A program made the translations under genes and the position numbers. The notes under the pieces were generated by a model. It saw nothing but the letters and a program-made list of their open reading frames with translations. It was not told where the DNA came from and ran no database searches. Of a DNA stretch of 64,000 nucleotides, positions 25,951 to 37,601 are shown in pieces (the first letter of the stretch is position 1; each line of letters starts with the position of its first letter). This DNA is from Micropterix aruncella (taxonomy: Eukaryota > Arthropoda > Insecta > Lepidoptera > Micropterigidae), in contig OX155961.1 in NCBI GenBank assembly GCA_944548615.1, forward strand, positions 19,909,971 through 19,973,970. Reading direction: 5' to 3'.

Positions 25951-26032
25951 AAAAATATTCAAGTGCACTGGAAGGTGCACGTGAATATTTTTCAAAAGAG
26001 CGAGAAATTCTGATTAGGATTAATCAGAATTT
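25951..26032. other. Two adjacent strong hairpins
   Basis: The first hairpin pairs 25951-25968 with 25975-25992 (17 of 18 positions) around the loop TGGAAG. The second pairs AAATTCTGATTA (26005-26016) perfectly with 26021-26032 around GGAT. The function is unknown. They might be the ends of a small foldback element or a structured transcript. Confidence 0.7.
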
Positions 26033-26039
26033 ACCATTC

Positions 26040-27334
26040 TTTTCGAAAAAAATAGGACAAGGCATTTGAGTAAAATACAAACGAAAAGTAAACATCCGGT
26101 GTCTTGAGAAAATTATATTTCTCTTAAGGGTGCTAAGGCTTGGGTAAGTTTGGGATCCCCGGGTTTACGTTATGCAAAAATACACCATTATATATAAAAC
26201 TACTATGAAAATTTCATTAAATTAAAATTATTATAGCCAATAGCAGAGGAATGAATTCTTAGAGTGTATCATCAGTATCATATAAATAGTCCTTGGGCCT
26301 GTCCTATGTTAGGAAACTTTATTTTTTACCGAAGTACCTAAGATTGTACATACTAGTTTATACTCGTTTTACTGACATGTAAGCACGTACTTATGAAAGT
26401 GCTTGCATATCAGTATTAGGTTGTGAATTACAATGTAGAAGAAATATAGGATAAAAATACAAAAATTTAAATATTTTTTAATCAATAAATGTAATATTCG
26501 AGGTAAACAAATAAAATAATGAAACTATCAAATTATAAAAAATAAAAAAATCACGTATCGACAATAAAAGAGAAAGTTCATTTCCTTATTTCGATGTTGG
26601 GTGAAAACAGTCAATTTCTTGGCCAAATATCGTGAAATGACCCTTCCCTAAGCTGTCTCTATTCTTATCACTGATTTCATAAAATACTAAAAAAACAATA
26701 AACTACATAATATAATGATTTCCTGACGTCAACTCACTTAATGTCTCTCTACGCCGCAAGACTTAAAATCCCTCAAGAAATATTCCGCGTCTTAAAAACA
26801 TCCGTACAAGGGCGTACGTACCTTTCCGCGCGCGTTCCATCACGCGGGCAGGGCATTTACACCTCGAGGCTGCCAACGAGTGCCTAAGTCATCTTTTTCC
26901 CCTATCTACCCTCTTTTTTACCCTCCTCCTATTCCCATCGGCCGCAAGCAGAGCCTCCACCGGCAGCCAATGGCACACGGCGCAATGTAAATCGATTCAA
27001 ATGAGATTTACTCTACCGCGCCGACCTCAACTCGATCATAAAAAAACATGGATTGGGCCATCCATACATCATTTTAAAGAAATCGTGATTCTTTTGCAGA
27101 CCACTAATGTTTGGAAATTTTACGATATACTCACTAAAAAGTGTATAAATAAAATTTCCTATCAAGGGAAGCTATTCTAATAAAAATAAAAGCTAACTTC
27201 ATTCTACCATCGTCCAAGCCCTTCCTTCTAATCACTTCCAATTCCCTACCTTTCCCAGAGGCTTTCTATGTTAATTTTATGTAAATACGCTAATATCTCT
27301 TTAAAATGGTACTTTCGCAGGTAACAATTGATTT
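26040..27334. other. Gene-free stretch with a GC-richer island
   Basis: A 16-bp hairpin with two wobble positions lies at 26371-26414 (ACTGACATGTAAGCAC and its partner). Bases 26780-27050 are GC-richer and include ATGTAAATCGATTCAAATGAG, possibly regulatory. No exon is recognised. Confidence 0.35.
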
Positions 27335-27530
27335 TTTTATTTTTTATTTATTGATATACTTATGATTAGGTATACAGTTCATTGATCATGTAACGGTTGC
27401 TTCTTATAATAATTATATGAATTATTTAATAATTAATATAGGGAGGTTTAACACATCTTACATGACCTTTCCTGCCAATAGCACATCTAACTAGGCGATA
27501 ATTTGGCCCGTCTCTGGATGTGCATATTTT
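27335..27530 (-). mobile_element. LINE 3' end (hairpin copy C)
   Basis: The minus-strand hairpin at 27481-27523 (GCACATC/GATGTGC, AGAGAC/AGTT, inner GGGC/GCCT) precedes a TAAA-type tail at about 27338-27355. No ORF is attached. Confidence 0.6.
27481..27523 (-). other. LINE 3' UTR hairpin, copy C
   Basis: Outer stem GCACATC/GATGTGC, internal AGAGAC/AGTT, inner GGGC/GCCT with one G-T. Confidence 0.7.
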
Positions 27531-28249
27531 TATGCAATTTTAAGAAATTGAATGTTCTTTTTTAACAATAAATTATTTGGACCCACCACCTGCATATACA
27601 CATAAATATACCAATTTTATAATATATACCTATGTAATAAATAAATACATTTATAGTTCAAATTTAATAAAATTTAATTAAGAATAATAGGTAAGTGATA
27701 CTAAGTAAATTGTCGTTATTCGATACGTTATCGGTTTAATGCTTTTCATTTTTTCTATGTTTATGTACTAGTATAAGTACGTATATTTCATGCGCTGGAC
27801 GTTTCCCGAAATAAATATAAAAAATAAATAAAAAAATATGTCTTCGAACTCTTCATTAGACAGAAAAATTAACTTAGGTACAGTGATGTATAGTGAATAA
27901 TAAATCGTCATGTCAATGTCATGTAAAAAAAATGTAATTGTCATGTCAAATAATAATCGGAATGACTTTGTAGTTACACAAATGTTATCTAACACAAATA
28001 TTATAAATTATGTGGTGAAATTCTTAAGATATAATATTTAGTATCGATTTTTAGAATTACATTAATCTTAAGCAACTATCAAAAGTATTATGTACTAATG
28101 TAAACCTGATTTGATTTCGAGCCTTGGAGATACTCTTCAAATGATCTCTACAGAGGATATCACCTGCTTGACGTACCACAACTATACGTGGTACGTCAGT
28201 TCGCGAGTTTTTTTTTTTTTTTTTAAATCGCCGAATATATGTGAACTAA

Positions 28250-28462
28250 AAACTAGAGAGCTCGCTGCCCTGGAACAAGTCCTGGCACTTAGTTGGGCAG
28301 CAGCAGTACATACCTGCTAATGCTAATATCGGCCGTGTTCAATTTAAATTTAAATTTTAATAATATATATTTTTATTGATATGATTGTTAGTGAGACCTA
28401 TGCATTGTAAATGAAATGTTAAATTAATTAAATAAAATTAAATAAATAAATAAATTTGATTC
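28250..28462 (+). mobile_element. LINE 3' end (hairpin copy D)
   Basis: The hairpin at 28264-28301 (GCTGCCC/GGGCAGC, TGGAAC/AGTT, AAGT/ACTT) is nearly the same as copy E at 13486. Both are next to CGGCCGTG/CACGGCCGATA and end in TAAATAAATAAAT (28440-28456). The two are opposite-strand copies of one family. Confidence 0.75.
28264..28301 (+). other. LINE 3' UTR hairpin, copy D
   Basis: Outer GCTGCCC/GGGCAGC, internal TGGAAC/AGTT, inner AAGT/ACTT. Confidence 0.75.
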
Positions 28463-28484
28463 GATTATTACATCAACAGTGTAT

Positions 28485-28775
28485 TCACTCTACAGAAAAG
28501 AGCCATACGTACGATAGTGGTTATTAGTTTACGGCAGTCAAGCCGCCAACACGGAAGTGTTCACGGTATGACCGGAAGTTTTTGAAAAAACTAGGAAATT
28601 GACCGTATATGCAATTTTTGCCCAAGAAGCTCTTTGCGAATTAAATTGCAATATGAGCTCAGAATTATCCCTCGAGGAAGCACATTGACATGACACCAGG
28701 AATAAAACCCATTACCGCCAACTGATCACACAAATTTTAGGTGATTACTCTCTGCGTAGGATAGACACATTTTGT
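28485..28775 (+). pseudogene. LINE ORF2 C-terminal fragment
   Basis: In shifting frames the segment encodes VFTLQKRAIRTIVV, KLTVYAIFAQEALCE and HDTRNKTHYRQLITQ. The blocks LQKRAIR and H.xTRNK are typical of the post-RT region of insect jockey/CR1-like LINEs. Stops and frameshifts show it is dead. It abuts the 3' end of hairpin copy D. Confidence 0.7.
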
Positions 28776-29474
28776 TTGTTTATACTCTTTATTGTGAAAT
28801 GTCACAATGGGCGGGTTTATTGTCATAAGACAATCTCTTACAACCAACCTAATAAACATTTTAATAAAATGCCTGATAAATTACAGGCGATTAAAAACAT
28901 TGATATTTTCAGGAGATTTTTTCAGGTGTATCTTCTCAAAATGAACATGTATGCGCATAACAATATTTTAAAATTCTGTTTATACAACATTGTACTTACG
29001 AATGTAATTTAATGTACTATTTTTATATTGTCAATGTTATATTACAATCTCTTCTTTGTTAATTAGGATAATTTTGGAGAAATTGACTGCAGATCAATAT
29101 TTGTTCAATTAAGTAATTTATGGCCTTTTTAATATACTTGGTTATTGACACACAAGTATAAAGATTGTAATGGAAATAAACACTTTTTCTTTCTTTTTAT
29201 AAGTAGGTAACTATAGATAAAAATACCAAAATAAAATTACATTTTTGATTGTAGACCAAAATATTTTAAAGTATTATATTTAAAAGTATATAAAGTAAAG
29301 ACCAAAATATTGCTGTCATAAATCGAACTCTCCACAGATATAATGAAGAATTTTCGATGTCGATGTTTCAGATACGCAATGTAATTAGATATATGTAATT
29401 TATTAATATGTAGATAGTTATTAGTAGTAGATATATGTTTTCAAAAACAAGCTTTTGTTAAAATGCTTTATTAC

Positions 29475-29862
29475 GTGCCAACCCTGGTACAGCAGCCATT
29501 TTATATTAAAACTTAAAACGGACTATCGTCATTGAATGCTATACAGAATTTGGTGTTTGTGCTGTTGGCCGTTGAGGAGTCCCCTTGTTGGAAGTCAACC
29601 CTGTGTGCAGCAGCCCTGTCGCGGGGAAACTTAGAACGGGCTATCATAATTGAATGCGTAACAAAATTTCGTGTCTGTGCTGTAAACCATTGAGGAGTCC
29701 CCTCGTCGGGAACCAACCCTGGGCGCAGCAGCCACGTCATGGTGAAACTTAGAACGGGCTATCATAATTGAATGCTTATACATAATTTCGTGTCTGTACT
29801 ATTGACCGTTGCGGAGTCCCCTCGTCGGAAGTCAATCATGGGTGTAGAATCAGGTCATGCTT
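29475..29862. repeat. 118-bp minisatellite, about 3.2 units
   Basis: ACTTAAAACGGACTATC, ACTTAGAACGGGCTATC and ACTTAGAACGGGCTATC begin equivalent positions near 29511, 29629 and 29747, a period of 118. Each unit contains TTGAATGC, TTTCGTGTCTGT, GAGGAGTCCCCT and CCAACCCTGG...CAGCAGCC. Since 118 is not a multiple of three, the frame at 29513-29740 is not a repeat protein. Confidence 0.9.
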
Positions 29863-30207
29863 ACCATAAAAATGTATTATCATCGGAACTGAATCAATAT
29901 GAAAAATTTCAACTTCATAGGATAAGAGGAAGTGGTTCTAGTTCAGCTTGCAAGATTTGCCCTAAACAAACATTGCAAGGTAAATAAAAGCTTGTAAACG
30001 CAAAACGAGTGAATATGAGCGAATACCTACAATATTTCTGATATTCCCTAATGCATTCTCGCAATTTCTTAATACAATATAATTCTCATGACACTTCCAC
30101 ATAAAATTAACCTCAATCCATCCAAGTGCACCGTTGTCACCTACACCCGTTAAAAAATATTTACTCTAGCCTCATACTCATTAAAGTTTCATACCTTGCA
30201 GAGGTGC

Positions 30208-31013
30208 AGCGTGGTTTAAGATCTTGGTGTCATTCATGATTCTCATCTACTGTTCGATAATCACGTTCAATCTATTGTTTCTAAAGCTTCCGAAGCTTTA
30301 GGTTTTGTTATGAGGAGTGCAGCTTGCTTTCACCGTGCTAAAACTTTCAAGATCCTTTACTGCACTTTTGTCAGAAGCATCTTGGAATATGCATCTCAGG
30401 TATGGAACCCTTGTTATGACAAATATATAAATCGAATCGAGCGCATTCAAATGAAGTTCGTGAAATATCTCTGCTTCCGTCTGAAAATCCCTTACAGCTC
30501 ATCTAACTATTTCAATTTATGCAAGAAATTTCAAATCCTCCCCTTGATTAAGCGGCGTGCAACCGCGGACTTAACCTTTTTGCTAAAAATTACCTCCAAT
30601 AATATTAACTGTCCTGACTTACTAAATAAAATTAATCTTCGTGTTCCTTCCAAACTCAATAGATTTAACCCTTCTCTTCATGTTCCTCATGCTGGTACCA
30701 ACTATAGGCAAAATGCATTTCTGTGGCGAACAAGTGACAATTTCAATGACATGATTAAACGCTTTGACTTTGATCTATTCTGTACGAGTGTTAACTCAGC
30801 TAGGCAGCGGCTGAACAGTGAATTTTTTAGCATTAATTGTTGAATAATTTTTGATGCATTTTTAATCGATAGCTTTAATTGAAAGATCACATATGTTTCT
30901 ACAACGTTATTTAAACGTGAAAACCTTTAATTGGCTCTCTGTTATGTTACTCCGGCTTCTTTAAATTATAATTAGCTGTTGGTTTTCCCGAAAATAAATA
31001 AATAAATAAATAT
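30208..31013 (+). pseudogene. LINE ORF2 C-terminus with 3' UTR
   Basis: From about 30208 the sequence encodes DLGVIHDSHLLFDNHVQSIV and SKASEALGFVMRSA, then an open frame (30310-30843) with CTFVRSILEYASQVWNP, NRIERIQMKFVKYL and INLRVPSKLNRFNP. This is the thumb/C-terminal part of a jockey/CR1-like LINE protein. A stop lies just before DLGV. The 3' UTR of 170 bases ends with TAAATAAATAAATAAATA at 30995-31013. The same family occurs reversed at 15085-15490. It is 5'-truncated and inactive; the RT active site is outside the copy. Confidence 0.88.
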
Positions 31014-31321
31014 ATATATATACAGTACCTATATGTATGTGCACCCACACACACGATCACATACAAGCACATCTCCTCACATTTCTCACACACACCCACA
31101 TATATCAAATCAATAAAATAATTGTATTTATTAAAATATATATATTACATTGTTTTAATTGCAGAATCTGCCGAACAAGGCCATAGCCCGTACTAAGGAA
31201 GACTATATGTCTAGCGAAGATTTGTTTATATACGCGCACTCATAGTATCAAAGAGAAATATATAAAATGTCATAAAATATAAAAGAGATAAATGAAATAA
31301 AATTAAACTTCACAGATGTTA

Positions 31322-32312
31322 ACATTTAGATACGAAGCTTACATACAACGACCACATAGATCACATAGTTCTTAAAGCCAAAAAAATGTTAGGATTTTTG
31401 TTTAGAGTATACAGACCGTTTAGTGACACCCTCGCCTTAAAAATGCTGTATTACGCATATGTCAGAAGTGTCTTAGACTTCGGATCCACTATATGGTCAC
31501 CGATGTATGCTGCATCTGTCAACGAGGTTGAGGGCGTCCAAAAGCGTTTCTTGCGATACCTAAATTGGCGCGAGCACACGAACTTCGAGACATATGAGGA
31601 ACGAGCGGATTACTTTAAGGTTGCACTGCTCTATAATAGACGGACCATAACCGACATGTCTTTCCTATATGACATCCTTCATGGTTTAATAGACTGTCCA
31701 GCGTTAACTGAGCGAATTTCCTTGAGAGTGCCCCCCAGAAGTACCCGAGTTTCTCGTTTGTTTCACGTGCCCAGATGCAATACAAGCCACTTAGGCAACT
31801 CTACAATGATACGGTTACTCAGCTTTTTAATAACAGGTTTAATGACCTTGACATTTTTTCTCTGGACAGGAAGCCTTTTCTTCACGCAGTCGAAGAAAAG
31901 CTCAGGAACAATAATTAATTTAAATATTTATAAAATACGCACTACTTATTACTTTATTATACACAATGTATTTATGTCTGTATGTATGTTTATATGTATA
32001 TATGTCAATAGTATACGTGTGTATGGCCATTTATGAACGCATATTACATATAGTGTTATAACAATCCCTCCCTTCCATTTCTATTCCCTTATTGTACTTA
32101 TACATTTAAATTTAGAAATGCTTCTTTTTTCCTTTTTTCCTTTTTCATTAAAAATGCTTATAAAATTATTATTTTTAAATAGGTGCTTTATATTATTTGC
32201 TAATTTAAAATGTATTAATGGCTATATTAATGTTAATTTATAAAATGTTCTTTTATAAAATGAATATGCTGTATACATTTAGCTAATAATAAATAAATAA
32301 ATAAAATAAATT
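31322..32312 (+). pseudogene. LINE ORF2 C-terminus, frameshifted
   Basis: Encodes DTKLTYNDHIDHIVLKAKK, MLGFLFRVYRPF, YAYVRSVLDFGSTIWSP, VEGVQKRFLRYLNWREH and SLRVPPRSTRVSRLFHVPR. After NTSHLGNSTMIR a one-step frame change is needed to continue as LFNNRFNDLDIFSLDRKPF to a natural stop. A 3' UTR and a TAAATAAATAAA tail near 32288-32312 follow. It is related to, but distinct from, the copies at 30208 and 62060. Confidence 0.87.
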
Positions 32313-33629
32313 AAATGAGCACTCTATCTATAGCACTCATTAAACTCTAGCTTGGGCTATTTAGTGGGTATCCCAAAACCGGCTTACATTTTCGTTGTAT
32401 CAAATATGGAACGCCGATATTTCATAGTTATCATCGGAAAACTTTGGTGTTAAATTATGGAGCATTTTACAATTAATTACCGCATAGAAATTGTGAAAAA
32501 TTACTACTATGGCGGTGAGACGGTCCGAAAAATACTTTTGGGTCATCATTACGCACCATTTTGACACACTCTGTAGTGTTTTGATCAATAAATTTAAGGG
32601 TAATGGTTCAATTTATTTTTAAACATATGACCATCCTTGTACGTGACGCTTGCTTAAAAACATTGCGGCAGTGAGTAATATAATAAAATAACGTCTATCC
32701 ACCTCCTTTCGTCAACTTTTCAATAATTAAATATTTCACCAATCAGTATGTAACAAATTTTGATTATAAACCTGCAGAACCACGCTTATAAAATTAATTT
32801 GACAGAATATCTTTAAGCCAAATAACCATTGATAGCGTTAAGTATTTACCAAGAATTGTATTAAAAAATAAAGTAAAAAGAAAGTCGATTTTGAGATATA
32901 TTTTATAACAAAAACTCTATCGAACGCACCGTGATAAGTAAAATAATATATGAAAAAATTAAAAGAAAAATCAAATTTAGTGATTCAGTAACAAAAGAGA
33001 ATCCAGTTAATTTTCAGAATGATTTTTTAAAAAAATATAAAACAACCATCCACAGAATCAGAAGGCACAAATGGAACAATTCTGACAACGCCACTTTTGT
33101 GTGAAATAATGTGAATTATTTACAATAGCGATTTTATAAGAAATAGTTCAAAAATAACCTATGTCTGTCTTCACATAAGATTTAGCGTTGCCAGTTTCAT
33201 ACAAAAAAACATGTTCTTATTTTTAATTAGTTTCGTTATGAATACTCGAAAAACACATATTTTGACTTAGATCAGTTTGCTATTAAGCTTGCGATATCTA
33301 GTTAAGTATTTCTAGCGCTTGAACTACCCGGCGATACTCAAACCAACAGTATGATTAACTGGGAGAAGACCACCTTTGTACAAATAATAATTTGTTCTAT
33401 AAGAATATTTCATTATGAATAATATTAATTCAAGAAGAAATTAAAACGAGCATGGGTTGCCACAATACGATATCAGCTAAATCGCCATCTACGCGCCGTC
33501 CGTGCCTAAAGCTCCGTGCACACTACAGCGGTTCACGTCTCCCAGCGCAAATTACATCGGAATTTAATGTAAACACAACAATGGTTTAAAAAAAAATTAC
33601 ATATTATATTAGTAGCTACCTATTCCTTT
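32313..33629. other. Gene-free stretch
   Basis: AT-rich. A somewhat GC-richer part at 33440-33560 (TCTACGCGCCGTCCGTG) has no recognisable exon. The 62-codon minus frame at 32400-32588 has no domain. Confidence 0.4.
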
Positions 33630-33930
33630 TTACTTTGCCGGCCTATCAACCGATGAGGAGGTAAAGTATTGTGAACGCGTTAAAATAAATCAAGATGAAG
33701 ACGGATATATTCATTTTGACCCTCCCCCTCCCTCCGGAGACGATTACAACCATTTCTAGATGGAAGTATGTGTGTCTGTGTGTGTGTTCGCGTGTATTCC
33801 TCCATGACAGCGACCAAATGCTTATTCCGATTGAGCTGAACTTTTGCATGCAGGCATCATTTGAAAAGATTATGGACTTAGAATTTAGAAAGTCGATATT
33901 CGAAACTTTGGACTTAGAAACTTGATATTC
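33630..33930 (+). repeat. Microsatellite-cored interspersed repeat, copy 2
   Basis: GCCTATCAACCGATGAGGAG, GACGATTACAACCATTTC, a TGTGTCTGTGTGTG core, CAGCGACCAAATGCTT, GAGCTGAACTTTTGCATGCA and GGCATCATT follow the same order as in 4655-4990. Confidence 0.65.
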
Positions 33931-33989
33931 GATACAGAGGTGCCCTGTATACAGGCGACACAAATAATATTTAAATTTCGCCATATATT

Positions 33990-34900
33990 AATTAAATAGT
34001 AAGGCCCTTAAAAGCGCCAACAAATGCGGTGCGTGCGTTTGCCATTTGATTATTAAATTAAATGAGATGACGCGCGGTCGAAATCCAAATTTCCATTGCG
34101 TTGCGTCGCATATTAATATTAATTTTCACCAACTGCTCATCGACTTTATTTATGAAATACTCAGATGAAATAAGTCCCTGGCTACTTGCCGGGAAAGTCA
34201 TTGGTGAAAGCCATTTTTTTGTAACAGTTTATAAATATGTCTAATTGGAATATTATCATAATCGTAATTTTGTGTAAATGAGCATAAATTATATATTTAC
34301 TCAACTAGGTAGAGGAGTTTTATCAACTGGTTTATTGAATAAATAAACAAATTGTATTTCAGTTTCTGATATTATGTTAAAAACCATAATAATAGTATTT
34401 ATAACAAAAAACTATATACTTTTTGTTGCAATAATTTGTAGCGTTAAAAATAAGAATGATACAAAGTATTATGAACAATCTTCATACCTTTATATTTTTT
34501 CCGACGACTAGACTTCAAACACTTTTATTAGATTTATACCGTCGTTTTACTTGTCCTTCGTTAGACTTGAAAAGAACGAAAAGATATTTTCACGAAATTA
34601 AGCACAGAGAATATTTTGGTAAACCTTATGAAAAACACCAGCAATGTACAAAGGCTCCTCTCCCACTCGCGGTGGCTTTCTTTTTTTTGTCTGCCTCCTA
34701 TAAAATGATTTTCTCTTCTATAAGAGAATATATGAAAGTTAAGACTCGCCTTGTCGCGAAAAGCGGGCATTTGAAATATTCGCGGCAGTCGGCGCGGGCG
34801 GAGGCGGCGAGCTTTCCCGCCTTTTTCTCGGCGGGAAATTTGGCTTGGCGTCGAGACGCCGACGACGCCCGCAACGCTCCTCTACAATGAACCACGTATG
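33990..34900. promoter_or_regulatory. Candidate regulatory stretch with paired E2F-like sites
   Basis: Bases 34030-34170 mix homeobox-type AT motifs with CG-rich words. Bases 34813-34838 hold TTTCCCGCC and its exact complement GGCGGGAAA eight bases apart, each matching the E2F core TTTCCCGC. The overlapping frames on both strands (34456-34890 plus, 34698-34895 minus) have no domain. Function is inferred from motifs only. Confidence 0.3.
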
Positions 34901-35075
34901 AGTTTCTGCGACAGATCTAGGGTAATGGGCGCGGTTGCGGACTGATTGGGATCGTCAATGCTGTATGCGAACCCGCCATCTCAGGATTTAGACACTCTAA
35001 ATAGATCTAGATGGACCACTGCTGAAAAAATACTACCTCAAATATGGAGGGCTACCTCGCTATCTATTTCAACTA

Positions 35076-35669
35076 AGAGCTAATGGGCCCGGTTGGAGTT
35101 GGCTACGAAGACCCATTCGTTCAGGGTCGGTCACACTCACGGGTTAACACTCATCCGGCGGCCTTCACGGAAGGGAGAGCCAGAATAGGACGCTGGCCTG
35201 CGGGCCAGTCTCCCCTAGGAGTCAACCTTAGGGCGCTCCTGGACGATTTGCGCACCGTGCGGCGTCAGCCAATCGATTGTGCATTCCAACTAACAGCCGG
35301 GAGAGTCTGGGAATAATAATGTTTCCTATAGAGAAGGGGTGGTTGTTAATCGCATGGCAACTGCTCTTGAAACGACCATTCAGCCACCCGACCCCAGGCG
35401 AACAAGCCGGGCAAAGGATGCCGCGGACCGCGATAGATTCGGTAGACACCGTATAACCGCTTCATAAGGGAGAGGACCGCGCAAGCGACCTCGATCCTGT
35501 AACCAGACAGGAGGTAGGAGGTATCCTGAAGGTTAATTCCAGACGGAGATATCCTGCCTGTGGTGGGCAGGTGGCGTAGCTAGACTGTGGATTGTTTTTC
35601 GTCAAGTCTTTTGCGCTCATCTGACGTGAGACAAAACGATCAATATCTTTAAAACTTCACGGTTCGTTT
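35076..35669 (-). repeat. Repeat family X, copy 2
   Basis: Reversed X: it starts at AGCTAATGGGCCC, passes CGAAGACCCATTCGTTCAGG, CACACTCACGGGTTAACAC, GGCGCTCCTGGACG, CAATCGATTGTGC, CCTATAGAG, GATAGATTCGGTAGACACCG and GAGAGGACCGCGCAAGCGACC, and ends near TCTTTAAAACTTCACGG. It has a variant middle like copy 1 (GGTATCCTGAAGGTTAATTC) and lacks the CCAGGTATGTTACCTGG block. Confidence 0.85.
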
Positions 35670-35739
35670 CTGGTCTAGCCTAGGGCGACACGTCGTTAAT
35701 ATTAGAATAAAATATATGGCCGAGTTCAAATATTATTAA

Positions 35740-36060
35740 AGCAGCTTGTATATGAGATATTCGAGCTAATATTCCACAATGTAATTTTGTCCGAACAAGA
35801 TATCTGTGGACCTAATTTCAAGTCTTTGAGTCCAGTATTTCGAAGATGATATATGACTAGTTTAACCCGGTGAACCGATTTTAACCACAATATTTTCAAC
35901 TCTTGCCCCAAATGATGCCTGTATACCAAAACACACACTGACACACACACACACACACACACACATTTACACAGGCAGACTTCAATTTCGAAATGTTCGT
36001 AATCGTCTCAGGGACTTGATTATTGGTCTTAATCAAACCAAAGTATCGTCAATGGTCTTA
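35740..36060 (-). repeat. Microsatellite-cored interspersed repeat, copy 3
   Basis: On the minus strand: GAGACGATTACGAACATTTC, a TG core (the CA tract at 35934-35965), then TATACAGGCATCATTTGG and GTTGAAAATATTGTGG. The order is as in the copies at 4655 and 33630. Confidence 0.6.
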
Positions 36061-37270
36061 ATCAAAATGAATATTTCCGTGTTTATACGAGCAAAGTAAA
36101 AATTTTGCTCGTTCCCAATATTTTCCTTTCTGGTCGATTGGTGGGTCAGGAATGTATATTAGACATTCTGAAGTCAATATTAGTAATGATAAAAATATTA
36201 TTAATCGGCCGAAAGCAAAAATACTAAGATTAGTCAGGATTTACATTATGTTGTTTGTATATCACCTGCGAGCGCGCGAGAGGATGAGGCAGTTGCATGC
36301 CGATAACTGAACCACGAACATCCCAGCCGATTTCGGCTATGAGAACATCATATCACATCGTCATTCTGTCATCAGCTTATATCGCTTTAATCAGTGTTCG
36401 GAATTCCTTCCTCATCCTGGAACCCTTCATCGTGATTAAAATAAAATAATATTTAAACGAGTGCCACAACCGTGGCCATCACCATGCAGGGTTTTTATTA
36501 AATTTTTAACCCCGCATCGTATAAGTTTATCACAGACAACCGCCTCGCCGCTGAACTTCAGTTGTCCCTGCACAGGTTTGCGACGTGACTAGCGAGCATT
36601 TGGCAACGGCGAAAAATTGCTGCGCGCCGACATATCAGACACCACGTATTATATAGGCTGACCAGGCAGTGGTGACCAGGGGCCATAGTCATTTTAAAAA
36701 TCCGATGTGGACAACACCAAGCGAACTGTCAAATTTCTTAATTGGGTTGAGGGTAACTTTTGTTGTTGACTTCTCCATTAATATGCGAAACTCATTAAAG
36801 CAACGATAACAAAGTCTCAATGCCATATTATTTCTTCGCTTGGGGTAGAAAAACGCGATTAAAATGGCGTATCCAAAATATACAGCAGACTGATGTGTGT
36901 TGACTAAAGTTTTGATCTTTAATTTAAATATAGGATCTAATTCTATAATCTGGCCAAACTTGAGGGCCATGATTTTTCAAAAATTGTGCCCATTTAAATT
37001 ACGTGAAAATGTAGAGCCTTATTGTTTGATTATTTTATATGGTCTTATATCTGTACTTTTAGTTTAAAATGCATAACGTAGATTTAATTTGTTTATTTAA
37101 CATTTTACTGACAATTTGAATATTACGATGAATAATTTTACTACGTATCTTTTAGAATTATAACTACTTCAAATATTAGGCGTCTATTTTGATTATTTAT
37201 ATTTATAGTTTGACAATCTAGTAGTTAATTTTTGACTACCTATTGTTCAGTTAAGAGTAGTAACGAAACA
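36061..37270. other. Gene-free stretch
   Basis: The complex part at 36240-36680 has no recognised exon. Bases 36970-37265 share blocks with 14370-15010 (unidentified repeat). The 93-codon minus frame at 36689-36970 has no domain I recognise. Confidence 0.4.
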
Positions 37271-37271
37271 T

Positions 37272-37385
37272 ACTTCTTCTTCTTCTTCATCAGCGCGTAT
37301 TCGCCCACCGTTGGGCATACGCCTCTCCAATCACTCTCCACCCGGATCGGTTGTCCGTTTCCCTCATCCAGAAACATACTGCCTA
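37272..37385 (-). mobile_element. LINE 3'-terminal fragment
   Basis: TTCTTCTTCTTCATCAGCGC, CGCCCACCGTTGGGCATACG and CCTCTCCAATC form a block found at many arthropod LINE 3' ends; on the minus strand it reads out as the last codons of an ORF2 ending in a Glu run. It adjoins a truncated X copy. Confidence 0.5.
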
Positions 37386-37601
37386 ACCCAGCGACCTCGA
37401 ACTCGGAACCAATCGAGAGACCGGAGAAATCTGGTCACAATTGGTAGTTAGGGCGCGAGTGCCGCCCGCCAGGTAACATACCTGGCTACTCGCGGTAAGG
37501 CGTTGGTCTCTAACGGGTTGTGGCGTAGCTAGACGTCGGATTTGTTATGTCCAAAGTCTTCTACGCTCACTGCACGGTCGATAGAACGATGAATCGTTAA
37601 A
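37386..37601 (-). repeat. Repeat family X, copy 3, inner part
   Basis: Reversed X from GCGACCTCGAACTCGG through CGAGTGCCGCCCGCCAGG, ACATACCTGGCTACTCGCGG, AGACGTCGGATTTGTTATG and ACTGCACGGTCGATAGAACG to CGTTAAA. It is truncated on the left against the LINE piece and interrupted on the right by the DNA transposon. The remainder is 40215-40262. Confidence 0.9.

Noticed and set aside
29513..29740. Repeat protein encoded by the minisatellite
   Set aside because: The 118-base period is not a multiple of three, so successive units are in different frames.
29475..29862. CRISPR-like array
   Set aside because: Three long diverged tandem units with no short identical repeats and unique spacers, in a eukaryotic context.
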